DNA of 64,000 nt, from positions 3,472,001 to 3,536,000 of the forward strand of contig NZ_JAJHIZ010000003.1 in the NCBI RefSeq assembly GCF_021538615.1, read 5' to 3'. Both the position numbers and the translations under genes were made by a program. Positions 1-7,837 of this stretch are shown in pieces. The notes below the pieces were generated by a model. The model saw only the letters and a program-made list of their open reading frames with translations. It ran no database searches and was not told the DNA's origin. This DNA comes from Niabella agricola (GTDB taxonomy: Bacteria > Bacteroidota > Bacteroidia > Chitinophagales > Chitinophagaceae). Positions within the stretch are counted from its first letter, which is position 1; each line of letters starts with the position of its first letter.

Positions 1-1
1 A

Positions 2-1186
2 ACCCAGGACGCTACAAAAGTACCGAACGACAAGAGTGTATACCCGATGATCGAAGCGGATTTCAAAGCGGCCATGGCAGGCCTGCCCCAGGATTATTCA
101 AAACCTTTGGGAGAAGTAGGCCGTGTAGATAAATACGCAGCCGAAGCCTATCTGGGTAAACTGTACCTCTACCAGAAAAAATATGCAGAAGCACTGATCC
201 TGTTCAAGGATGTAATTACTAAAAAAGCGGCGTTGACCAGTCTGGATTTTAATGCGAACTTTAATATTAAAGGAAAGAACGGTGCGGAAGGGATTCTGGT
301 GTCCCAAAGCAAAATTAATGCAGACGGAAGCGGTGATAACGCTAACGTGGGCGATATGCTCGCCGGTCTTTATGGAAATTCACCAGGCGGTTGTTGCGGT
401 TTTTACCAGCCATCCGTTGATCTGGTAAATGCATTTAAAGTAGATGCAAACGGACTGCCTTTTTTAGACGGTACGTACCGGAACAATCCTTATAAATCAG
501 ACCAGGGGCTGAGCGGTCCGGCACTGGATAATTACCAGTTGGATGTGTCTCTGGTTTTTGACCCCCGGCTGGATTATACCGTGGGCCGGAGACAGGTGCG
601 ATACCGCGACTGGGGTGTACTGGTTCCGGGTTGGATCCGGGATCAGCCTTTCGGAGGACCCTTTGTTGCGGTAAAGCAATCGATTAACCAGGCAGATTTT
701 AGCGGCAATGTAGCCAATGGGGCCAATTATCTGAATGCACAAAATGTTAACATTATCCGGCTGTCTGATGTATACCTGATGGCGGCAGAATGTGCGGTAG
801 AAACCAACGACCTGGATGCAGCAAAAACCTGGGTGAATCTGGTGCGGACGCGTGCGGCTACTTTAGCGCCGGTGCTGACCGGATCGGGCCAACCCGCTGC
901 CGTTTACAAAATAGGCACCTACCCATCCTTCCCCAGTCAGGATTATGCGCGGAAAGCGGTGCGGTTTGAACGAAGATTGGAACTGGCACTGGAGGGGCAC
1001 CGTTATTATGACCTGGTACGCTGGGGCATTGCCAAAGATGTGCTGGAATCCTATAAGGATTTTGAAAAGCAATATGTATCTGCGTCTCAGCCGGCAGGAT
1101 TCACCTATCCCGATTGGGATAAGGGAATGCTCATTCCACGGGAGCAGATCGACCGGGCACAGGGTGTGTTGAGGCAGAATCAATAA
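2..1186 (+). CDS. RagB/SusD family glycan-binding lipoprotein, 5' end cut off by the window
   Basis: This is the C-terminal part of a SusD/RagB-type outer-membrane lipoprotein, the surface partner of a SusC TonB-dependent channel that holds oligosaccharides or other nutrients. The reading frame is open to the first base of the window, so the first Met at 47 is not the true start and about 394 residues are visible. The C-terminal region carries the family hallmarks: a segment around 'DVYLMAAECA', an 'RFERRLELALEGHRYYDLVRWG'-type block that SusD proteins share just before the end, and a closing 'IPREQI' stretch. The SusC partner would be expected upstream, outside the window. The ligand cannot be read from the sequence. 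A hairpin follows the stop. Confidence 0.9.
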   Translation, partial: TQDATKVPNDKSVYPMIEADFKAAMAGLPQDYSKPLGEVGRVDKYAAEAYLGKLYLYQKKYAEALILFKDVITKKAALTSLDFNANFNIKGKNGAEGILVSQSKINADGSGDNANVGDMLAGLYGNSPGGCCGFYQPSVDLVNAFKVDANGLPFLDGTYRNNPYKSDQGLSGPALDNYQLDVSLVFDPRLDYTVGRRQVRYRDWGVLVPGWIRDQPFGGPFVAVKQSINQADFSGNVANGANYLNAQNVNIIRLSDVYLMAAECAVETNDLDAAKTWVNLVRTRAATLAPVLTGSGQPAAVYKIGTYPSFPSQDYARKAVRFERRLELALEGHRYYDLVRWGIAKDVLESYKDFEKQYVSASQPAGFTYPDWDKGMLIPREQIDRAQGVLRQNQ

Positions 1187-1213
1187 CCGGGCATCAGGCT
1201 GGTTCATATGTAT

Positions 1214-1244
1214 ACCCCCATCAATGTTGTATTGGTGGGGGTTT
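1214..1244 (+). terminator. Hairpin after the SusD gene
   Basis: A 12-bp stem (1214-1225 with 1231-1242, one G-T pair) with loop GTTGT lies 28 bases after the SusD stop. The T tail is short (GTTTGC), so it may be a weak terminator or an mRNA 3'-end stabiliser. Confidence 0.55.
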
Positions 1245-1318
1245 GCATATCCGGAGCGGCTATGATTATCCAGTAATAAAATCTTATTTTCGTTTACAGC
1301 AACGATAAAACATTCCAT

Positions 1319-2479
1319 TTGAAAATAATTACCATCATCCTTTCCCTGCTGGGCCTTTCGATCTGCCTGTTTACCTGCACCAGCCGGTACAATTCTGGTA
1401 ATGATTCAAGAGGTCCGCAATATGCAGGGGCCGCCCGTTGTGTTCAATGTCATCAGGAAATAGCGCGCAGTTATGTTCACGCCCATCATTATAAAACATC
1501 ATCTAAAACAGACGTGGATGTGGTTAAAAAAATCATCACCGCTTTAAATGACACCGTCCGTTTTCCAGGTAATCAACTGGTGCGCCTGGAGACCGTTAAT
1601 AAGGGGATCATGCAAACCTATATGTTGAATGGAGGGCAAGTGGCCCGTGAGCAGATGGATTTTGCATTTGGCTCAGGAGAAAAAGCGTGGACCTTTGGCT
1701 ATTGGCGGGATGAGAAACTGTACCAGTTGCCGCTTACCTACCTGTCGGAATTAAAACGCTGGACAAACAGTCCGGGCTTTCCCGCAGATCATCCGGACTA
1801 TTCACGACTTATTGTAGGCCGGTGTATGGAGTGCCATAGTTCATATGCTGCTGTAGAAAGAAACCTGGAGGGGGGCATGCGCTATACCGAAAAGATCGAT
1901 CCCGGCTCCATCATTTATGGAATCGATTGTGAGCGTTGTCATGGCCCTGCCGCGCAACATGTAGCGTTTCATATGGATCATCCGGATGAAAAGACTGCGA
2001 AGTTTATGACGCCGATAAAATCATTGAGCCGGCAGCGGCAACTGGACCTTTGTGCTACCTGTCATTCCGGCGACCCGGTAAATCTGAGATCGATCTTTGC
2101 GTTTGTACCGGGAGATACACTTTCCAACTATTATATGTATTACCCCGGAGTTGCCGCCAATCCGGATGCACACGGCATGCAAATGCAATCGCTGATGCAG
2201 AGCCAGTGTTTTCTGCAGAGCAACCTTACCTGTACCAGTTGTCATGATACCCATAAAAATGAAGGCAGTATGCAGGAGGTGTTTGTGCAGCGTTGTATGT
2301 CCTGTCATTTAAAATCCGATCATGCGGTTGCCATGCGCAGTGCAAAGAACGATTGTATCAGTTGTCATATGCCGCTGGAGGCATCCAAAAGTTTAGATTT
2401 TAATAATAGTGCGGAACAAAAAAATACCAGTTATCGCCTGAGGACCCACCGGATTGCTGTTTATCCGGATTCTAAGTAA
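1319..2479 (+). CDS. Multihaem c-type cytochrome lipoprotein with seven CXXCH motifs
   Basis: The protein (386 aa) is predicted to carry electrons outside the cytoplasm. It has a hydrophobic signal (residues 4-17) ending in the lipobox LFTC with Cys20, so it should be a lipoprotein. Seven haem-attachment motifs are visible from residue 41 to residue 350: CVQCH, CMECH, CERCH, CATCH, CTSCH, CMSCH and CISCH. Extra His residues such as HAHH near residue 54 could be distal haem ligands. This resembles the cytochrome c554 / multihaem family, but the substrate or partner is unknown. The start is TTG at 1319; no in-frame ATG gives a complete signal peptide. It stands alone, with neither a quinol dehydrogenase nor a nitrite reductase next to it. 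Confidence 0.85.
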   Translation: MKIITIILSLLGLSICLFTCTSRYNSGNDSRGPQYAGAARCVQCHQEIARSYVHAHHYKTSSKTDVDVVKKIITALNDTVRFPGNQLVRLETVNKGIMQTYMLNGGQVAREQMDFAFGSGEKAWTFGYWRDEKLYQLPLTYLSELKRWTNSPGFPADHPDYSRLIVGRCMECHSSYAAVERNLEGGMRYTEKIDPGSIIYGIDCERCHGPAAQHVAFHMDHPDEKTAKFMTPIKSLSRQRQLDLCATCHSGDPVNLRSIFAFVPGDTLSNYYMYYPGVAANPDAHGMQMQSLMQSQCFLQSNLTCTSCHDTHKNEGSMQEVFVQRCMSCHLKSDHAVAMRSAKNDCISCHMPLEASKSLDFNNSAEQKNTSYRLRTHRIAVYPDSK

Positions 2480-2582
2480 AATAACAAACCTATTGCTGCC
2501 GGACGAGCGCTCCGGAGAGTATTAGCAGAGCACCCGGGCTGGCAACCGTACGGCGGGGAAACGGTAGAAAGCACGAAATTTT

Positions 2583-2990
2583 ATGACAGAAGATTTACGC
2601 ATTAAAGAATCAAATACGCTCGTTAACAGGAATATAATCATTTGTTTTGTGATTTTGGCCGTTTTGGCTTACGTTATGGAGCTTAAGAAGTGGGCAAATT
2701 TTAAAGAAGACGGAAAATTGGTTACTGCTACAGTGGTGGATTATTCGACGGGCAGGTATGCTTCGTTAACAGCAACCTTTGACTATAATAAGAAAGTGTT
2801 CCAAGGAAAAGTCCAGACGTCGGTACTAAGCGAACAATGGCCACAACTTGTTGGCCGCAGCCTTAAGGCATTGTACAGTGAAAAGGAAAATATGGTCGTA
2901 CTGTTGGTGTTTCCTGAAGACTTTAAAGCGTATCATATTAAGCCCGACAGTATTTCTACCTGGGTAAGGGATCATTTAGTGCATTATTAG
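2583..2990 (+). CDS. Small single-pass membrane protein of unknown function
   Basis: I do not recognise this 135-aa protein. It has a short polar N-terminus, one strongly hydrophobic segment at about residues 17-33, and a soluble C-terminal domain with alternating beta-like stretches (TATVVDYSTG, LTATFDYNKK). The layout resembles the DUF3592-type topology in which a beta domain follows a membrane anchor, but I cannot confirm membership. The ATG at 2583 is the first in-frame start. It ends in front of a bidirectional terminator facing the PurF-like gene. The 103 bases before it could fold (see findings). Confidence 0.6.
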   Translation: MTEDLRIKESNTLVNRNIIICFVILAVLAYVMELKKWANFKEDGKLVTATVVDYSTGRYASLTATFDYNKKVFQGKVQTSVLSEQWPQLVGRSLKALYSEKENMVVLLVFPEDFKAYHIKPDSISTWVRDHLVHY

Positions 2991-3032
2991 AGTGTAGTGA
3001 ATCACCCGCTGTGGGTCATAATAGGGGTATAC

Positions 3033-3070
3033 AAAAAAAAGAGCGGCCATCTGAAGCCGCTCTTTTTTTA
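3033..3070. terminator. Bidirectional intrinsic terminator
   Basis: The stem GAGCGGC (3041-3047) pairs with GCCGCTC (3056-3062) around an 8-base loop. It is flanked by an A run before and a T run after, so it can stop both the small membrane-protein gene (+) and the PurF-like gene (-). Confidence 0.85.
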
Positions 3071-3083
3071 TAAGTTACTAGGG

Positions 3084-4931
3084 TTAATACCCCCTTTCGT
3101 TCTTTCCCTCCATATAGTTCATAAAGGCCTGGTTTACCACCCGGTTACCGCCCGGGGTGGGATAGTCGCCCGTAAAGTACCAGTCGCCCAGGTTATTGGG
3201 GCATGCTTTATGAAGGTCTTCAATGCTCTGGAAGATCACCTGTACCGGAATGTTCAAACCGGCCGGCGTGATCATTTCGGCTATTTTCTCAGTGATCTCA
3301 TCCACTGTGCTGCTTTTATAGAGCTGTTTTACCACGTTCTCGGTATGTAGCAGGTGCTGCTCCTTCAGGTCCTTGCATTTTTGAAGCAATTCATCCAGCA
3401 GGGATTCTTTCCCTTTATCTTTTAATACTTCTACCGCGGCACTGAAGGCAATAAAATCGCCCATTTTGCTCATATCGATTCCATAGCAGTCCGGGTAGCG
3501 GATCTGCGGGCAGGAAGAAACTACGATGATCTTTTTGGGCTGCAGGCGGGAAAGCATTTTGATGATACTCTCTTTCAGCGTGGTACCTCTTACGATCGAA
3601 TCATCGATCACCACGATGGTATCGATGCCGGGACGCACAGTACCATAAGTAATATCGTACACGTGCTGCACCATTTCGTTCCGGCTGGCATCTTCGGTAA
3701 TAAACGTGCGCATCTTTACATCCTTGATCGCTATTTTATCGATCCGGATGCGGCGGTTGACCATCTCGCTTAGCTTTTCCTCGTCAAAGTCTTTACCCCA
3801 GCTTAAAATGCGTTCTATTTTGATCTTATTCAGGTAGAGCTGCATGCCCTTGTGGAGGCCCAGGAAGGCCACTTCTGCGGTATTGGGAATATAGGAAAAG
3901 ATGGTATTCTTCAGATCGAAATCGATCGCTTTCAGCACCTGCTCACTCAAATTGAAACCAAGTGCTTTCCGCTCTTTATAAATCTTTTCGTCACTGCCCC
4001 GCGAAAAATAAATGCGTTCGAAGCTGCAGGCCTTGCGCTCGCCCGGGGTCACTACTTCCGCAATTTCATATTCCCCGTTTGCGTTTACCATCAGGGCATT
4101 ACCGGGCATCAGTTCTTTTACCTCGTTTTCACCTACGTTAAATGTGGTACGGATGGCCGCGCGTTCAGAGGCAGCCACGATCACTTCGTCGTTAATATAA
4201 TAATAACAGGGGCGGATACCATTCCGGTCGCGGAAAACAAATCCCAGTCCTTCCCCGGTTAACCCGCCTACCGCAAATCCCCCGTCAAACATGGGGATTA
4301 CTTCCTGTAGTACGCTTTTAATATCTACGTTGCCGGGATTTTTTTTATCGGCCTCAATCAGGTAATGATGGATGATTTCCATCATTGCCGCCAGGTCGCT
4401 CTGTTTCTGGAAATTCCCTGGTACAATATTGAGTTGTTCAAAAAGTTCCTGGGTGTTGACCAGGTTAAAGTTTCCCGCAAGGGCCAGGTTTCGGCCGGGT
4501 ACCGTATTCCTTTTGATAAAGGGATGGCAAAAATCAGCGTTGTTCTTACCCTGTGTGCCATACCGCAGATGCCCCAGCAACAATTCGCCCAGGAATTTAA
4601 TATGTCCTTTCATCAAACCGGGATGCTTGAGCGCATCCGGGTTATACCGGCAAACCTCATCTACTTCGTCGGCAATATTTTTAAATAAACCGGAGATGGC
4701 CTGGGGTTCTGCGCTGCGCATGCGGTGCAGGAATGGGTAGCCGGGCTCTACATTCAGTTTTACAGCGGCAATACCGGCGCCGTCCTGTCCGCGGTTATGC
4801 TGTTTCTCCATCAGGAGGTAGAGCTTGTTCAGCCCCCACATTACGGTTCCATGCTGTTTTAAATAATGGGAGAAGGGTTTGCGGAGCCGGATAAAGGCTA
4901 AACCGCATTCATGCTTTATGGGATCACTCAT
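3084..4931 (-). CDS. PurF-like class II amidotransferase with PRPP-binding domain
   Basis: Amidophosphoribosyltransferase family protein. PurF makes phosphoribosylamine from PRPP and glutamine, the first step of purine synthesis. The N-terminal glutaminase begins with a short propeptide before Cys9 (KHECGLAF), the expected nucleophile, followed by QHNRGQDGAGI. The C-terminal phosphoribosyltransferase domain carries the PRPP loop VVIDDSIVRGTT, then SSCPQIRYPDCYGIDM. At 615 aa it is about 110 residues longer than E. coli PurF; the extra length is spread through both domains. Bacteroidota often also carry a shorter, classical PurF, so this may be the second, long paralogue; I therefore give no symbol. 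The Cys ligands of an iron-sulphur cluster, as in the Bacillus enzyme, are not apparent. Confidence 0.85.
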   Translation of the reverse strand: MSDPIKHECGLAFIRLRKPFSHYLKQHGTVMWGLNKLYLLMEKQHNRGQDGAGIAAVKLNVEPGYPFLHRMRSAEPQAISGLFKNIADEVDEVCRYNPDALKHPGLMKGHIKFLGELLLGHLRYGTQGKNNADFCHPFIKRNTVPGRNLALAGNFNLVNTQELFEQLNIVPGNFQKQSDLAAMMEIIHHYLIEADKKNPGNVDIKSVLQEVIPMFDGGFAVGGLTGEGLGFVFRDRNGIRPCYYYINDEVIVAASERAAIRTTFNVGENEVKELMPGNALMVNANGEYEIAEVVTPGERKACSFERIYFSRGSDEKIYKERKALGFNLSEQVLKAIDFDLKNTIFSYIPNTAEVAFLGLHKGMQLYLNKIKIERILSWGKDFDEEKLSEMVNRRIRIDKIAIKDVKMRTFITEDASRNEMVQHVYDITYGTVRPGIDTIVVIDDSIVRGTTLKESIIKMLSRLQPKKIIVVSSCPQIRYPDCYGIDMSKMGDFIAFSAAVEVLKDKGKESLLDELLQKCKDLKEQHLLHTENVVKQLYKSSTVDEITEKIAEMITPAGLNIPVQVIFQSIEDLHKACPNNLGDWYFTGDYPTPGGNRVVNQAFMNYMEGKNERGY

Positions 4932-4951
4932 AACTTTATAAAAAGGAAATG

Positions 4952-4959
4952 CAAAGTTA
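4952..4959 (-). promoter_or_regulatory. -7 box of the PurF-like gene
   Basis: Read on the minus strand this is TAACTTTG, an exact match to the Bacteroidota TAnnTTTG box, 20 bases before the ATG. No clear TTTG -33 element is present at the right spacing. Confidence 0.55.
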
Positions 4960-5103
4960 CGATTTTGAAGCTTAAAGATTGCTTAATATAGGTTAAGGCT
5001 ACGGTATTTTTTAACCGTTACATCTGCATGACAGGGGTGTTTTTTACACAACATCTTCAACCGGCTGTATCTCATAGTATATAGAAGTAAAAACGGTTGT
5101 TTG

Positions 5104-5772
5104 TTATTCGTCGATGGCCCTGTTTAGGAACGTGATCAACGGCTGCAGCGTTTGAAAAGCTTTTACCGTTGTGGTCAGCAAGGTGGGGCTGGTCAATATA
5201 GCGTCCGGCAGGTTGGTTAAAGCCGTATAGCTTTTGTATTTGAGATAGGCAGCGGCCGGATTGTCCGGCTCGTATCCCTTTGGAACCCTCGACAAGATCT
5301 GCCCTTCTTCAACCGTAAGGCCGCCATAGGTATCCCTGAACTTTTTGGTTCCCAAAACCTTTTCAAACTCCTGGAGATTATAGTCAATCTCCTGCCGCAC
5401 CTTGGCCAGCTCGGCCGGCATGGGTTGCCAGATGCCGCCGCCGGTGAAGCTGCCGCCGGGTTCGAGGTGAAGATAATACCCGCCCTTTACCGACTTTTTC
5501 CCTTCCGGATTGATATACGCGCCAAAATTGGTTTTATAAGGCTCTTTGTTTTTTGAAAAACGCACGTCGCGGTTGATCCGGAACATACAGTCCCTTGCCT
5601 TTAGATGCAGGACGGTAGGCTCGGTTTTGCCGAATGCCGTAATCAGCCGGTCAATAAATGCAGCGAAGTCTTCACGGGCAGCCTCATAGGCTTTCCGGTT
5701 TGCGTCAAACCAGGATTTATTATTGTTGAATTTAAGGTCCTTTAAAAATTTCAGTGTCGATGGTTGTATCAT
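5104..5772 (-). CDS. DUF2461 family protein
   Basis: A 222-aa cytoplasmic protein matching the DUF2461 (TIGR02453) pattern: an opening LKFLKDLKFNNNKSWFDANRK block, then RDCMFRINRDVRFSKNKEPYKTN and a central 'GGYYLHLEPGGSFTGGGIW' segment. The biochemical role of this widespread family is not established. Full family length, ATG start. It lies 96 bases downstream of the FtsX-like permease gene on the same strand and could be read through from it, but a functional link is not evident. Confidence 0.85.
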   Translation of the reverse strand: MIQPSTLKFLKDLKFNNNKSWFDANRKAYEAAREDFAAFIDRLITAFGKTEPTVLHLKARDCMFRINRDVRFSKNKEPYKTNFGAYINPEGKKSVKGGYYLHLEPGGSFTGGGIWQPMPAELAKVRQEIDYNLQEFEKVLGTKKFRDTYGGLTVEEGQILSRVPKGYEPDNPAAAYLKYKSYTALTNLPDAILTSPTLLTTTVKAFQTLQPLITFLNRAIDE

Positions 5773-5868
5773 ATAGGTAAAGTTAAATGATTTCTATATA
5801 AGCCGCTGAGGCATGGTTCCATCGGATTGGCCCGGCGCGTGAAGACATGCACCACACCGTGAATAAGG

Positions 5869-7062
5869 CTATCCCAGGCGGTACAATAATTTTTTTACCA
5901 GCCGGGCATTGGTTACTATAGCCATCAATACCAGCGCGGCTGCCAGCAGGATGACGATCCAGTTGACCAGTGACGACAATTCGGGTCGGTTGAACATAAT
6001 GAACTGGTGAAAGGCCCATTGCATGACCTGGGTGCAGATCAGGGCAGTTAATACGATAAGGATATAAACGGGTACAAACTGGCCGGATACATGCTTTCCC
6101 AGCCATGCCGGCGAATAGCCCAGGGTTAACAATAGTTCCAGGTTTTGCCTGCTGCGGGCAATGACCAGTTGCAGATAGAAGGAAAACAGCATTAATGCCA
6201 GAATCACTACCAGCAAACCAAAAATACCCAGCCCGCTGAAGATGCCCTGCAGTACAATTTTATTGCGCCCCAGCAGGGTTTTATCGCGGTTAATTACATA
6301 ATGCTGGGCATCCAGGTAGCGGATCAGCTTCGGATCATTGACATCCTTTAACTTTAAAAACAGCCTGCTGGCGTCCTGGCGGTCCTTATTGCCAAAGTTT
6401 TTGTTGGCCCATTGCAAAAAATTCTTGGGCACCAGCACCGAGTTTACCCGGTCGCTGAAGGCTACGATCCTCCCGGAGAAAGTGATGGTATTGTCTCTTC
6501 CGTAACAGGCGATCTGCACAGGTATGCCCATGGCTGTTTCTTTTGATAATTGGGGCAGTCCCTGACCGGGCGCAAAAATGTTATAGATCTCGAAAAAATC
6601 GGATGAGAGGATAATGGGAATGTTCTGATCGCCTTCTTTCCAGGTAAAATTGGGCGGAAGGGTATCAATAAAATCGTTGTCCAATGCTTCCAGGAACATA
6701 TCGGTGCTGAAAGGCAATACATTTCCGGCGCTCAGCTGTACCCGGAAATCATTGGCCAGCAGGGGTGATACGCCGGCAATGAATGGTTGCTTTTTAACGG
6801 CATCGATCTCATCGGCATGAAACAGGTTCTTTTCCGGTTGTCCCATGGTTTCATTGGTGATGTTTTTGGTGATGGACACAAAATCAAAACCGTCTTTTCG
6901 GATACTGCCTTCTTTTAGTAATTGCTGGATGTTGATGAACATCTGCACCGAACATAGCAACAGCAGTACCCCGATACCCAGCCCGATATAGGAAAACCAG
7001 CGGGAGGAGGCATTGGTTCCGGTATATAACAATGGTTTTACGGGTTTAAATGAGAGTGCCAC
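5869..7062 (-). CDS. FtsX/MacB-like ABC transporter permease
   Basis: A 397-aa inner-membrane protein with the FtsX-type layout: one N-terminal membrane segment (about residues 24-46), a large extracytoplasmic domain of roughly 220 residues, then three C-terminal membrane segments (about 275-300, 325-350 and 365-385). It lies 9 bases downstream of the ATPase gene, so the two almost certainly form one transporter. MacB/FtsX-type systems usually drive periplasmic events or lipoprotein and efflux work rather than classical import. The substrate is unknown. No adjacent membrane-fusion protein or outer-membrane channel is visible. Confidence 0.75.
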   Translation of the reverse strand: MALSFKPVKPLLYTGTNASSRWFSYIGLGIGVLLLLCSVQMFINIQQLLKEGSIRKDGFDFVSITKNITNETMGQPEKNLFHADEIDAVKKQPFIAGVSPLLANDFRVQLSAGNVLPFSTDMFLEALDNDFIDTLPPNFTWKEGDQNIPIILSSDFFEIYNIFAPGQGLPQLSKETAMGIPVQIACYGRDNTITFSGRIVAFSDRVNSVLVPKNFLQWANKNFGNKDRQDASRLFLKLKDVNDPKLIRYLDAQHYVINRDKTLLGRNKIVLQGIFSGLGIFGLLVVILALMLFSFYLQLVIARSRQNLELLLTLGYSPAWLGKHVSGQFVPVYILIVLTALICTQVMQWAFHQFIMFNRPELSSLVNWIVILLAAALVLMAIVTNARLVKKLLYRLG

Positions 7063-7071
7063 AGGAACAGT

Positions 7072-7713
7072 TTACAAATGATATAAATGGGTTGCGTGGA
7101 AGCCGGCTGCTTTTTCAAGCTCAGCAAACAGCACCAGGGCCTTCCGGTTGGCGGCTTCCTCCAGTATCAGATCGATGGCCTTTTGGGAATTGGCCTGATC
7201 CAGGTGGCTGAAAGGCTCGTCCATTAACAATACTTCAAAGGGTTGCAGCAGGGCACGGATAATTACGGCCCTTTGCTGCTCTCCATAGGAACAGTGCCTG
7301 GCCAGTGCATTCAGCCGGTGGTCCACTCCCAGTATCCTCGCCATTTCCTGAATGCGTTCTGCCGGGTAATAAGGATGCAACTGCCGTTTGATCTCCAGGT
7401 TCTCCCGGAGGGTTTGTTCGCCAAATAACCGCATATCCTGTAATACGATGCTCACGTGATCTTTACGCAACGCAGCAAGCGCTTCCCGGTTCATGTTTTT
7501 TAGCGGCGTTCCGTCATAACGGATTTCACCGGTATAATCTGTTCTCAGGTTGTACAAAAAATGAACAAGAGAGGTTTTGCCGGTACCGGAGGGTGCCACA
7601 ATATTGATCAGGTCTCCATTTGAAAAGACAAGATCTTTACCCCATATTCCGGAATCTGCCTTGCGCGTTTCTTCAAAGTAGGTGGGGAGCACATTCCTGA
7701 TTTCGAGCTTCAT
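7072..7713 (-). CDS. ABC transporter ATP-binding protein paired with the FtsX-like permease
   Basis: A 213-aa nucleotide-binding subunit. Visible motifs are Walker A APSGTGKTS (residues 40-48, the usual first Gly replaced by Ala), Q-loop Gln92, a variant signature CSYGEQQ (141-147), Walker B VLLMDEP (161-167) and D-loop SHLD (169-172). The switch position, normally TH or GH, reads LFAELE (195-200), so the conserved His appears to be missing. It is first in a two-gene unit with the permease. The role (energising the FtsX-like permease) follows from the pairing; the altered switch may mean slow or regulatory ATP turnover (inference). Confidence 0.85.
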   Translation of the reverse strand: MKLEIRNVLPTYFEETRKADSGIWGKDLVFSNGDLINIVAPSGTGKTSLVHFLYNLRTDYTGEIRYDGTPLKNMNREALAALRKDHVSIVLQDMRLFGEQTLRENLEIKRQLHPYYPAERIQEMARILGVDHRLNALARHCSYGEQQRAVIIRALLQPFEVLLMDEPFSHLDQANSQKAIDLILEEAANRKALVLFAELEKAAGFHATHLYHL

Positions 7714-7744
7714 GAGTCTTTAAAGGAGTTTGTACCGCCGGTTT

Positions 7745-7798
7745 CAAAGCCACCAGGAGCACAAAAGAATATTGATTTGTGCATTCCTGGTGGCTTTG
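7745..7798. repeat. Intergenic palindromic repeat, long hairpin
   Basis: A 13-bp perfect outer stem (7745-7757 with 7786-7798) and a 7-bp inner stem (GCACAAA 7759-7765 with TTTGTGC 7776-7782) enclose a 10-base AT-rich loop. It occupies the gap between the ABC ATPase start and the DUF4836 gene end. The wording (GCCACCAGG, TTTGTGC, CCTGGTGGC) resembles dispersed intergenic palindromes common in Bacteroidota genomes. Confidence 0.65.
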
Positions 7799-7837
7799 CG
7801 TGTTGGGCGGAGCGGCCGAAGATGTAAAGCCGGTTTG

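Noticed and set aside
7745..7798. Calling the long palindrome a simple terminator for the ABC ATPase unit
   Set aside because: It lies upstream of that unit, has no T tail, and its nested form fits a dispersed repeat better.
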